DNA of 64,000 nt from NCBI RefSeq assembly GCF_047511655.1, contig NC_133386.1, positions 78,867,501 through 78,931,500 of the forward strand, given 5' to 3'. Shown here one piece after another: positions 50,160 through 61,280 of the stretch. The DNA is from Castor canadensis. Taxonomy: Eukaryota > Chordata > Mammalia > Rodentia > Castoridae. A program made the position numbers and the translations under genes. The first letter of the stretch is position 1; each line of letters starts with the position of its first letter. The notes below the pieces were generated by a model that saw nothing but the letters and a program-made list of their open reading frames with translations, made no database searches and had not been told where the DNA came from.

Positions 50160-53040
50160 GCATGGAAGAAAGGAGAGAAGAAAAAAAAATGTCTAAATTA
50201 TGGAATTTGGGCTAGATTTAGCTATTATGACATGAACTGGTAAATTATATGGTACATAGTTTCTGTTTTAGAATGTTATAGACCTTGATATTTTTCTTAT
50301 GGATTTTACTTCTATCTTTCATATCATTACCTATATTCAACACTTACTCCTCCTACTAGATTGTAAGAAATCAAGTTTTACTCGGCTTTCTATAACCCAT
50401 ACCACTTTTTACTGTGGCTTAGCATAGAAGAGTTACCTATTCAATGCCTTTTGACTGTCAAATGTTATATTAATTTGCCTAAGTGTAAGTATAGAAATGT
50501 GATGATGCCAAAGATATGTTCAAAGCAAAATTTAGCTTCTCCCACAATTATAAACACCAATGATACAATAACTGAACTTGTTCTATAGATCAACTTACAT
50601 GCCTCTTCTAGTTCTTTGCTTGACTCACTGAAGAAGTTCTGGAATTGGCTCATTGATGCTCTAGCACCCTCCAAAGGACTCCAGTGTATTTGGACACTTC
50701 TTGGAGAATAAGCAGATGCACTCCTGGCAGAAACCCACAGTTTTACATTAGAGGCAAAAAGGGTGCCAGAGCTTACAACACATGGCAGGTTTGCATGGGA
50801 CTGAAGCAGCCTTTGTCAGAACAGAGATCTCAGCAGTCTGAGGTACTACGCCACTGGGTCACCACTTTAGAGAGCTGATGTAAGTCAGAGGTGCAGACTC
50901 CCAAGAGATATACAGGATGACCTTCGAAGTGTGGAAAGAAAAGATTCAAGTTTTGTATTTACATATTTTGTCTAAAAATATGAAAGAAAAAGTTTGTTAA
51001 TGTCTAATACATAGATTGCCAAAATATGATATTTAATATATCCAGAGGAAAGCGTGGGAGTGGTTGATGCGGGTGTGTTCCTTTCTTTTCTTGCTTCAAC
51101 CCATCACTTACTAATCCTGACCCTCATCCACAGTCATCACAAAGTGCAGCATGTCCTGTGTCTGCTGGGCTCATCTGAATTCACCTTAGGTCTGAGATAC
51201 AGATTGCAACATACCTAAAGCCATCAGTCTCTAACAGCAGCATTTCTCCTCTTCCTGCTTCTGCATCACCATGGGAGTTTGTTCTGTCATAACAAATGCC
51301 ACCCTGAAGTGAAGGAGAGTTAAAGCCACCAGAGACAACCATCAAGCAATAGGGAATGAAAGCTGATGGATAAATGTCCCAGCTTCCTCATCATCCAGGA
51401 ACAGATGATTTAAGGTGTGTTCCACATGGCTTCCCAGAGGGTCATGCCAACAGGATTGAGCCCACACAGCAACGGGCTCATTAACATTCCATTATCTCAC
51501 TACTCTATCCCTTGTGCTCCAAGAAAGAGCTCTTTGTGAGCCAAATTACAAATATAATCATAGCTGACAAGAAAAGAGTAGAAAATAAAACTGTCAAGGA
51601 CTATTTGAAATAGGTATTTACATTCATTATAATGATAAGCTTTATCCTCCCTGAAGGTTGTGTCATTAGAGACTAATTAGTGATAATATCCATCGCAATT
51701 GACAAGACATGAAAATACATTGTTTTACCTTTACTTAAATATTTTCATATTTCATAACATGAGATTATATTAGCAAAAAGGTACATATATTAATTTATAC
51801 ATTTTTAAATAATTTACAAAATTGCCCATGCAGCTCCTCACTAAAAGGGGTACTTGCAAAGATTTCCTCACTAATGAGACCATGTTTAAAAATCTTTAAG
51901 ATGGCTATATAAGGATAATAGGCTTTGTAACTATATAACTATCAGAGATCACCACATTAAAATCTCTAATTTTAAAGATGAGAAAAGTGAGCTCCACATA
52001 ACTTAAGCAGCTTTTCCAGGCTCACACTTCTGATTGATGATAGAATCAAGTTATAATGTAGGTTTTCTGATACTCAATTAAAAAACCCTTCCACTCTATT
52101 ACAGAGTGTAAGATCACTGACTGACTCTACCATGATTTGAAAGGCATATTTGACTATCAGCTCCAGATTATATTTTGTTCTGCCTTACAGCCTTGTATTT
52201 TCAAAGGAATACAGTTTATGGTTCAAAGTGACAGAGCTGATACTCACCAAGTGCTCCAGGCTCTGGTGGCCTAATTTTGCTTGGAGCTATATGACCCACG
52301 CTGGTTGCTTCACACATGTTAGCCTAGAAGACCCTACTTAAGTCTACAGTTTCCATTCAAGTGTTGGGATTGTTTTGGTTCAGAAGTGTTCTATAATTAG
52401 ATAAGGGGTTGGATGAAGCCAGGAATGTGGATTATGTCTTAGATAGGCATCTATAAATTCATCAATTTAGAACATACTGTATTTTAATAGCTATAGTAGA
52501 AAATAGGATGAATGTAATCTGTAGAGGCAGACCAAAAGAAAACGTAAGAGCAATACTTTCTACATAAGAATGAATATAGAATTTTTAAATCTGTTGAAAT
52601 CACCATAAGAAGGGGACTAAGATAGAAAGGAGAAAAATAGAGGGCATGAACCAATTTGAGTTATTTTATATATATATATATATGAAAAGTCACAAAGAAA
52701 CTCCCTGTAGAGCTATCTTAAACAAACAAAAATGCCATTTTTCAAAAACAGAGAACAGGAAGGTAAAACAGGTCCTGTCTTGGGAATGGTACCAGAGGGA
52801 GGCAGGAGGATATAAGAAAAGGGTATAGGAAGGTGAATGTAGTGGAAATATTATGTACTCATGTATGAAAATGGAAAATGAGAAATGTTGAATCTATTTC
52901 AGGAATGGGGGAGGATAAAGAAGAATGATGAAGGAGGTAAATTCAAATATGATACATTAAAATAACTTTTATAAATTTCACAATGTACCCCCAGTACAAT
53001 AATATAATAAAAAAAGAAAAAAATTAAATTAGTGCAAGAT
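50160..53040. other. Intergenic, no gene seen
   Basis: No gene features in the short frames. A (TA)n run is at 52665-52682. About 52640-53030 may be an L1 3' tail (aatgtacccccagtacaata followed by an A-rich end). A (GAAA)n-like patch is at 53054-53076, just before the provirus. Confidence 0.45.
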
Positions 53041-53106
53041 GTAGCATGTTAAAAAAAGAAAGAAAGAAAGAAAAGAGCATAAATTTAATGTTGAAACATC
53101 TGCAAC

Positions 53107-53575
53107 TGTTAGGAACGGGAATCCTATTCCCCCGAGAGACAGAGAGCCAGGCGTGAATGCAATCAACAAAGCAGAGTTTATTGGGCTGGCTAGCCAGGGT
53201 CGAGCTCCCACACGGACACACAGGACCGGTTAGGAAAACACGACCCTCAGCCTCTTTAGGGGAAATCTTATATAGACCACTACCTGCCATTACAGCAAAA
53301 GCCCGCGCAGCACTTAACCAATGATTTTGTAACACAGAGTAAAAGGTCAGCAGTTGCGCGCGTATTTTCGTTATCAACATTGAGCAAGCAGGCAGAGCAC
53401 ATCTTGCACGTACATCCCGTCACCTTTCGCAACCTTCTCACATTCCTCACATTCTATATCCCCGAGCCAAGCCCTGCTGCCCTGCTTATCTTATCTACAC
53501 GGGGCATCTGGTACCGGTTTCTCCAACAGGGGTGTGGGGTCCATTGAGACATCTCATTCCTTCTTGTCCCTTTCA
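53107..53575 (-). repeat. 3' LTR of the provirus
   Basis: 469 bp, same length as the 5' copy and 98.5 percent identical by direct comparison. TATA box at 53274-53268, AATAAA at 53182-53177. The minus-strand polypurine tract abuts its U3 end and the CAAC duplication abuts its U5 end. Confidence 0.95.
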
Positions 53576-53590
53576 TTCCCCCCTTTTCTT
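53576..53590 (-). other. Polypurine tract
   Basis: AAGAAAAGGGGGGAA on the minus strand, immediately before the TG of the 3' LTR. The env stop lies only a few bases upstream (53596-53598), so env ends practically at the tract. Confidence 0.95.
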
Positions 53591-53595
53591 ATGGC

Positions 53596-55503
53596 CTAAA
53601 TTGAGGAATCATTCTCAAGGGGATGAAGAGCCTGATATTGTTGGCGGAGGACCAGAAGTTGGATAGTATTAATTCGACTTTTGACAAAAGTCATAAGTCG
53701 GTTTAGAATCCAGGGTCCTATGGTAACAAGTAATAGGAGGATTATTATTGGCCCTGCCAGTGCAGATAAAAGGGTAGCTAACCATGGGGACTGGTTAAAC
53801 CAAGACTCAAACCAGCTTTCCCCGGCCTCTTTTTCTCGTTTTCTTTGTTCCAGGCTCTTTAAAAGTTTAGACATGGAGTCACGAACAATTCCGGTATGGT
53901 CAGCGTAAAAACAACGTTCTTCCCCTAGAGCAACACATAGTCCCCCCTTTTGGAGGAACAACAAGTCCAGACCTCGTTGGTTTTGAAGTACTACCTCAGA
54001 CAGAGAAGTGAGGGATTTTTCTAGGTGGCTAATGGAGGTTTCTATTCTCTCTATATCTTCGTCTATGGTTGTGCGCAGCTAAGACATCCCTTTCTGCTGG
54101 GTGGCCAAAGAAGCTATGCCAGTTCCTGCTCCCGCTAACCCTAGGCTGAGTAGTGTAGCAATAGTTACTGCGGAAATAGGTTCTCTCTTTTTCCTTTTTT
54201 CAACCATTTTTGTATTCCAGTATGAATATAGACTCTCTTCCGAATGATAGAGGATGCGGGGCAGCACAGCCACTATAACACAGAATTCTTTAGAGCTGTT
54301 AAACACCTTAGTTGATAGGCACAGGGTGAGTCCAGACCGCGAGCATAGCCACCACCCACTGTCCTTTGGAATTACCCATTTAATAGCATTTTCCCAGGTA
54401 GAACTGGCGTTAATAACAGTACATAAGTCTCGTCTATTCTTTGGCACCTTTCCTAAGCAGGTTCCTTGGCTGCTTACCTGTTGTATGGTCAGACCTCTCT
54501 TACGGTCTCCCCAGGAACACTGAGTGGGGTTTTCCTCAGATGAGGTATTGTGAGTGGTGTTTAGCCCTATTGCCTCATAGAATGGGGGCCTCACATCATA
54601 ACATAACCAACAGGAGTTAGTCATGTTAGGGTTGGTGTGGTTTAACGTCAGGAAGGCAGCGCCCACTAGGTCCCAGAGGGGGTCTTTAGATCCGGTCATG
54701 AGACTGGGCCTCACCAGGGGAGGGCTGGTTCCTGATGGTCTTGGAGTTGTAACATTAGCCCGGGCTATGGTTGAGGGAAGGTGGTGAGTTGTGGAAGGTC
54801 GGGGAGGTGGCTTTACATAGGGTGGCCTAAGTACCTTATTAGGGCCTACTGCTGTGGACGGTGGCCCCGTGGGCTCAGTTTTCAATCTGACTGCTATGGT
54901 CGAGCCAGAGTGTCCACCATATTTATAAAATACAATTCCCCATGCGCTTCCTTGTATCCATCCTGGGGTGTCCTTTTTGCCAGCTTCAGTGAAAGTGACC
55001 TTGATTCTATCTAGATCTGCGGGCTGGCACTCGCGGGTGGTATGCAGAAGGCGCAGGCCCCCCCATCTGCTTCCCCATGGTACCCCATTTACAAAGGCAA
55101 ATGTGAGCAGGTCTGGTTTTGATACTCCCCATTTCCATTCACCATCGTTAGATGTGACGCATGCCCATGACTTACAGAAAGAGTATTGTATCCGCCCACA
55201 GTCTTTGCTCTTTTTGTGGCCCGGGCAAGCATAAAACCCATAGCGTCGAGCGTCATCCGGGGGGGTGAACCTGTAGGCGGGATTGATGTCTCTGAAGCAG
55301 AATTGTAGTTCCGGCCACCAAGTTCCCAATGGGGCAGTGTGGGTAGTCTCGTTGAGGGTGGTATGCGTCTCCCCATCGGTGAGTATCCAGGTTTGTTTAT
55401 AAGGCTGGTGAGGGTTGGTTTCAGCAAAGCTCCTGCTCTGGGCAATGAGCAGGATCAGGAAGATCATCCAATTCATTCGTGATGGCTCCTGAAGACTCTG
55501 CAT
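53596..55503 (-). pseudogene. env: env (SU and TM), broken by one stop
   Basis: The surface and fusion glycoprotein. ATG at 55503, overlapping the integrase end. A signal peptide follows (about residues 11-27). SU holds at least six N-glycosylation sequons, a proline-rich hinge (about 211-270) and the CWLC isomerase-type motif at residues 298-301. A basic furin-type site, KRKKR, ends at residue 440, and a hydrophobic fusion peptide follows. A TAG at 54081-54079 stops the frame shortly after the fusion peptide. Beyond it, in the same frame, come the TM heptad region, the immunosuppressive-domain position, the cysteine loop, a transmembrane helix (about 53760-53690) and a cytoplasmic tail ending at TAG 53598-53596. 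The cysteine loop reads CX6RC instead of CX6CC. Confidence 0.93.
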
Positions 55504-58500
55504 GTTTTTGGGGCCGCAAGAGCGTTAGCTTTAATGGGTTGTCTGGGTGCCGCCGTACGGTCCACTTTAGCCCCTTTTTGTTTTTGATGATTGGCTCGAC
55601 GCACGTGGGAGTAATGGATCCAAGGTCCGATGCCGTCAACCTTGAGGGTGGTAGGGGTAGTAAACAGTACAACATAAGGTCCTTTCCATCTAGGCTCTAG
55701 GGTTTTGGACTGATGCCTTTTAACCCATACCGTATCCCCCGGGACTATGCCATGTTCCGTGTCGGGGGTCCTCTCAGCAGTATGGTACGCTTGAATTAGG
55801 GGCCATATTTGTCGTTGTACTTTAGCTAAAGCCTGTAGCATAATCAGATAATTTGGGGCCAGATCATCTAGTCTCGGGCTTAAGGTCCTTTGAATGATGG
55901 GGGGTGGAGCCCCATACAGGATCTCAAAGGGAGTTAGCCCATGGACATACGGGGAGTTCCGGACTCGGAAGATGGCCAAGGGAAGGAGTGTCACCCAATC
56001 ACCGCCAGTCTCCAGGGCCAATTTGGCTAAAGTCTCCTTTAGTGTCCTATTCATCCTTTCTACTTGCCCTGAGCTCTGGGGGTTGTATTCACAATGTAAC
56101 TTCCAACTGGCCCCCATAGCCTGGGCTAGTCCCTGCAGGACTTTACTAACGAAAGCCGGACCATTATCTGACCCAATTGCCTCGGGCACCCCATATCTGG
56201 GTATGATTTCCTCTAGCAAGGCCTTTGCCACTACCTGACTCGTCTCCTTCTTTGTAGGAAAAGCCTCCACCCAGCCCGAAAAGGTATCTATGAATACCAG
56301 CAAATATTTGTACCCAAACTTTCCTGGTTTTACCTCAGTAAAATCCACTTCCCAACTTCTTCCCAGAGCCCTCCCCCGTTCCCGAGTACCTGTATGGTGC
56401 CCCTCCCTTCATCCTGGTTTCATGACTGTGCAGCTGGCACAATCTTCCACAATTTGGCGGACTGCCACGGTCTGGTTCGGAAATCGGAGCTGCGCGGATG
56501 TCAGCAGGTCTAGCAATTTTCTCCGCCCCAAATGGGTGGACTTATGTAAGTTAATCAACAGGAATCGCCCGAGTTTTTCGGGCAGAATTAACTTGCCTTC
56601 CAAGTCGCTTCTCCATCCGTTTTCCCCTTCTCTAATGGGGGAGTGGGCTCTCATCCAGGTGAAATCCTCTGTGGAGTATTCTGGTCGGGGGGGGGTAGTG
56701 AAGGGAGCTCTGGGACAGGCACGTCTACAGCCGCGACCATGGAAGGACTCACCATTGCTGCTCTCTTTGCTTCTTGATCTGCTCTGTTGTTACCGACAGC
56801 TTCCGGCGTCTTGGCAGACTGGTGGCCTGGGACATACATCACTGCCACTGCCTTCGGTTTTTCCACTGCCATTAATAGATGCTGGACCTCGGCCAGGTTC
56901 TTTAGATTTTTCCCTTCTGCTGTGCGGAATCCCCTTTCGCGATAGATGGCCCTGTGGACATGGATGGTACCGAAAGCATAGCGACTATCGGTGTAGATAT
57001 TGACTCGCTTTCCTTTTGCCCTCTCCAGGGCCTCTGCCAAGGCAATTAATTCCACTTTTTGGGCTGAGGTTACGGGTGGGAGAGCGCTGCTCCATACCGT
57101 ATTTCCTTCTTTGTCGACTACAGCTGCCCTTCGGACTCCATCTTGGACAAAGCTGCTTCCATCCGTATACCAGTTTAATTTGCAGCCGGACAGGGGGGTA
57201 TCCTTTAGGTCAGCCCGTACCTGTGTAACTTCGGTGAGAAATTCTTTGCAGTCATGGACAGGTGTCGGTAGTTCCGGGTTAGGCAACAGGGTGGCAGGGT
57301 TCAGGGTTACGGGATCTGTGAATGTGATTCAAGGGGAATCCAACAAGAGCCCCTGGTAGTGGGTGAGCCTGGCATTTGTCATCCATTTCCCAGGGGGTTG
57401 TTTAAGGATTCCCTCCACCGGGTGAGGGGCCGTTACCCAAAGGGCCTGTCCAAAAGTTAATTCATCGGCTTCTCTCACTAGCATGGTGATGGCCACTATG
57501 ATGCGGAGGCAGGGGGGCCATCCCGCTGCTACTGTGTCTAATTTCTTGGAAAGGTATGCCACAAGTCTCTTCCAGGGGCCTAGTTGTTGGGTCAGGACTC
57601 CTTTGGCTACCCCCTTTTTTTCATCTACAAATAGAGTGAATGGTCTTGTAGGATCTGGCAAGGCTAAGGCAGGGGCCTGTAAAAGAGCGTCCTTTAGCTG
57701 GTCAAAGGCCTGTTGTTCTCTTTCCTCCCATCTCCAATCCGGAGCCTCTTTGGTGGCCTCATATAAGGGTCTGGCTATCTCTGCAAATCCCGGAATCCAG
57801 AGTCTACAGAATCCTGCGGAGCCCAGGAACTCTCTCACTCCCCTAGTGGATGTGGGGGATGGGATAGCCAAAATAGTCTGTTTCATGGCATCAGTCAGCC
57901 ATCTTGCCCCATCTGCGATCCGATAACCCAGATATGTCACTGACCTTTTACAGATGTGGGTTTTCTCGGCACTCGCCCGATATCCCAGCTCACCTAATTC
58001 CGTTAGCAGGTGTTCAGTAGCCTCGTTGCATTCCTCTCGGGTTTCTGCCGCTAACAGTAAATCATCAACATACTGTAATAGAGTGACTCATGGGTGGCTC
58101 CGGCGAAAGGGTTCCAGGTCCTGGCTCAGGGCCTCGTTAAACAGGGTGGGAGAATTTTTAAATCCTTGCGGCAGTCTGGTCCAAGTAAGCTGTCCAGATT
58201 GGCCCCCATCCTCGTGCCACTCGAAAGCAAATAGCGGCTGGCTAATTTCTGACAATGGAATGCTGAAGAAAGCATCTTTCAAATCAAGGGTTGTATACCA
58301 CACTTGCGAGGGGGGTAGGTGGCTGAGCAAGGTATAGGGATTCGGAACGGTGGGATGAATGTCCTCTGTCCACTCGTTTACCTTTTGCAGATCTTGCACA
58401 GGCCTATAGTCCTTGCTTCCTTGCTTTTGGACGGGGAGCAGAGGTGTATTCCAGGCGGACCGACAAGGCCGCAGTACTCCTTCCTTTAATAGCCTGCGGA

Positions 58501-59092
58501 TATGAGGGGCTATGCCTCTTCGAGCCTCCTCGGGCATAGGATACTGTTTCACCCAAATGGGAAGAGCGGAAGCCTTCAATTGTATAACTATGGGAGGGAG
58601 GTGTTTGGCGAGCTCAATTCCCGCAGTCTCTGCCCAGGCCGTGGGAAATCTTTTTACCCATTGGGCCATGTCCCCTCCTGGCTCCTGTTGACTCTCAAAC
58701 AGACGATGTTCGTCAACCAATGATAGGGACAGGACATGTATTGGGCTCCCCTCTCGATCAGTCACAATTATTCCATCTGGCTCAAAATGGATATGGGCCC
58801 CTATTTTGGTGAGTAGGTCCCATCCGAGCAGGGGAGCGGGGCTCTCAGGAACGACCAGGAAGGAGTGTGTGACCTGGTGTTTTCCTAAGTTTACCCTTCT
58901 TTTGGTAGTCCATGTACATAACTGTGTACCGGTGGCCCCCTGAACGACACTTGTTCGTTCCTTGTTCAAAGGTCCATGTGCCTTGTTTAAGACCGAATAC
59001 TGGGCACCGGTATCCACCATGAACCCCATCGGCTTCCCCTCCACATGTACTGTTACCCAAGACTCGGGGAGGGGGTCCAAGCCCCGTCTCCT
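55473..59092 (-). pseudogene. pol: pro-pol (protease, RT, RNase H, integrase), broken
   Basis: Replication enzymes, in the same frame as gag at its start. Protease: active-site DTG at 59014-59006. RT: LPQGFKNSP box, then a TGA at 58090-58088 just before the YVDD catalytic box (58072-58061). A further TGA is at 57331-57329 in the connection. RNase H: YTDGSS near 57169, TDSRYA, and an HQ...N.RAD end. A 9-nt C run at 56695-56687 marks a frameshift into the integrase frame. Integrase: HHCC zinc region (56409-56654), TGA at 56411-56409, then catalytic D at 56345, D at 56168 and E with the exact D-35-E spacing, and a GPY/F-type C-terminus. It ends at TGA 55475-55473, overlapping the env start by 31 bases. 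All catalytic residues are visible, but four breaks interrupt the frame. Confidence 0.93.
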
Positions 59093-60797
59093 TCAGTCCT
59101 CTTCTCCGGCTAGGAGGACTCTGGCCTGCTCTACTGCTCGTTCCCTTTCCCTTTTATCCCCCGGTCTCCTTCCAAACCCTCTTCTTCCCTTTAACTTAGG
59201 GCATTCTCTCTTCCAATGCCCAGTTTCCTTACAGTAAAAACAGTGTTCCTTATCCGGGGTCCTGGCGTGGCCCCCTCCCCTGGGTTGGTCCCGGACACCC
59301 GCTAGGAAGATATGGGCCATTTCTCTTTGTTGCTTTCGGTTTCCCTTAGCCTGGAACTCCCTGTCCTCCTTTCTCAATTTCTCCTGGGCCTCCCTGTCTT
59401 CCTTTCTCCACCTTTCCTCCCTTTCTTCTGGAGTTTCCCTAGTGGTAAAGACCTTCTCTGCTAATTGTAGCATTTCCCTAATGGTCATTTCCCCTAAGTT
59501 TTCCTGTTTATTGAGTTTTCTCCTAATGTCTGGAGCTGCCTGATTAATGAATGAGAGCACCACAGCAGACCGGTGGAGCTCCTCCTCAAGGTCAATAGGG
59601 GTGTACTGATGGTATGCCTCGTAGAGGTGCTCTAAGAAACCGACCGGGCTTTTGTTTTCCCCTTGGACGACTGCTTTTGCTTTTGCAAAGTTGGTGGGCC
59701 TTCTAGCGGCCTCTCGGAGACCGGCCATAAGAGTCTGGCGGTAGATTCGGAGACGCTCCCTACCTTCTGTGGTCCCGAAATCCCAATCAGGGCGGCGTAG
59801 GGGGAAGGCCTCGTCTATGGCCGGTTGGAGAGTTGTGGGTCTCCCATTATCCCCCAAGACGTTCTTCCTCGCTTCATTGAGGATGCGCTCTCATTCCTCT
59901 GTCGTAAAAAGAGTATTGAGCAGCTGATGACAGTCATCCCAAGTGGGACGGTGCGTATGCATGATGGACTCCAAGAGATCTATGAGACACTTGGGGTCTT
60001 CCGAAAAGGGCGGGTTCTGTGTCCTCCAGTTATATAGATCACTGGAGGAGAATGGCCAGTACTGAAACTGTTGCCCCCCTCCCGGTCCCCCTTGGCCTAC
60101 CATCCGGACTGGAAGTGTAGGGACAGTTTCCTCCCCCTGTGTTGATGAGGAGGGCCCGTCTTCCCCCTCCCTTTCCCTAGCCCCTCAGGGGCGAAGTCTT
60201 CGACCCATTCCTCCTCCTGCCGCCAGTCCTGTTGAGGAGGATGAGGAAATTTCCTCCTCCGGGGCACTGGCTTGGCCAGGGGGAGTCACGTATGGAGGCG
60301 GCCGATCTTCCTCTGCCCCTGCGAGGGATGGGTAAAGGGGGGAACTCTCTGGTAAGACCAGAGATGGTAAGGGAGGTGCCCTATTCTGACGACCGGTCAG
60401 GGTGGGAAGAGGAAGTTTCTCCTCCTCCTTTATGACCAAGGCGGGCGTGACTGGGGTTTTAGCCCCGGGAGCCGAACTGGAGGGGTGAGGCAGAAAAGCT
60501 GTTAACCAAGGGGGGGGTGGGGTTCCTCACCAGATCCTCCTAAACCATAATGTAAGGGACTTGGTCTGGATGGCCTCGATTGCCTGGCCGAAAAATGACT
60601 GTTTTAACCTTAGTGATCAGGTCTAGGGAGAGGGAACCTTGAATGGGCCACCCGACTCTGAAGGTGGGCCACTCTGCAGAACAAAAGGTGTTGAACTTAC
60701 CTTTCCTGATGACCAGACCCGCATTTAAGGCCCTTTCTTTAACTTCTGAAAAGTGAGAAAGGATCAAAGACTTTGGGGTTGTTTGTCCCTGTCCCAT
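59093..60797 (-). pseudogene. gag: gag (MA-p12-CA-NC), broken
   Basis: The structural polyprotein that builds the particle. The ATG at 60797 opens with MGQ, the usual N-myristoylation signal. MA runs to a TAG at 60542-60540, then a frameshift at an 8-nt C run (60517-60510) moves the frame. The p12 region carries a PPPY late motif (60301-60290). A TGA at 60187-60185 follows. CA starts near 60115 and holds another TGA at 59893-59891. The major homology region (QG...FLEHLYEAY, near 59670) is intact. A coiled, charged stretch follows, then NC with one zinc knuckle, CX2CX4HX4C (near 59240-59198). The frame ends at TGA 59095-59093, and the protease follows in the same frame. Most of the breaks are single-base changes. 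Confidence 0.93.
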
Positions 60798-61025
60798 TGT
60801 GGAAGGAGAATCAAACACCAAGAGAGATAGAACGAAAAGGGTAAAGGCAACAATAATTCCACACACACACAACACTCTCCAGCACTCGCTCGGACCGGTC
60901 CTTCTCTCACACTGGTGCGCACCCCATTCAACCTCCTCACCGTCTGACTTGGATATCAGGCCGAAAGGCGTCCACTTGACAGGTGGTTGGTCGACTAGCT
61001 CAATTAGTTCTTCACCTGGCGCCAG
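60798..61025 (-). CDS. Glycosylated-Gag leader (N-terminal extension of Gag)
   Basis: In gammaretroviruses an upstream CUG gives a longer, membrane-inserted form of Gag that counters host restriction and aids release. Here the frame leading into the Gag ATG is open, without a stop, back into the LTR. A CTG at 61025-61023 lies exactly 76 codons upstream, with A at -3 and G at +4. The predicted extension holds acidic and aromatic patches (EELIELVDQPPVKW) and a 21-residue hydrophobic segment (60875-60813) that starts VLCVCGIIVAF, in the place expected for the signal-anchor. The CTG start is inferred. The extension runs into a Gag that stops at 60540, so it is not attached to a complete Gag in this copy. 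Confidence 0.65.
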
Positions 61026-61260
61026 GATTCCTAAAATGCTCGAGCCCAAATGAGAGGAGAACCTCTCCTGGCAGGACCCTGCGGTCCTCCTAATGAAATT
61101 CTCAGAATAGAACTCCCTGGGGATTGGCCGAATCCCCGCCGCGGCCCAAATGGAACACTTAAGTTCCTCCAAATGAGGGTCTTGGATCCCCTCCCAACGC
61201 CTAGGACTTGGGATCGCCCCTGCTTTCTCGCGGGCAAGTTCTGTCTCTCGAGAAAATGGA

Positions 61261-61278
61261 ATCTCAGTGGAACCTCCA
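61261..61278 (-). other. Primer binding site, tRNA-Gln type
   Basis: Starting two bases after the 5' LTR, the 18-nt TGGAGGTTCCACTGAGAT matches the complement of a tRNA-Gln 3' end except at one position, where CpG would be expected and TpG is found. Gln-primed elements are known among murine gammaretroviral relatives. Confidence 0.8.
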
Positions 61279-61280
61279 AA

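Noticed and set aside
56290..57003. 237-codon plus-strand frame antisense to pol
   Set aside because: It is a shadow of the retroviral RNase H/integrase sequence on the opposite strand and has no domain of its own.
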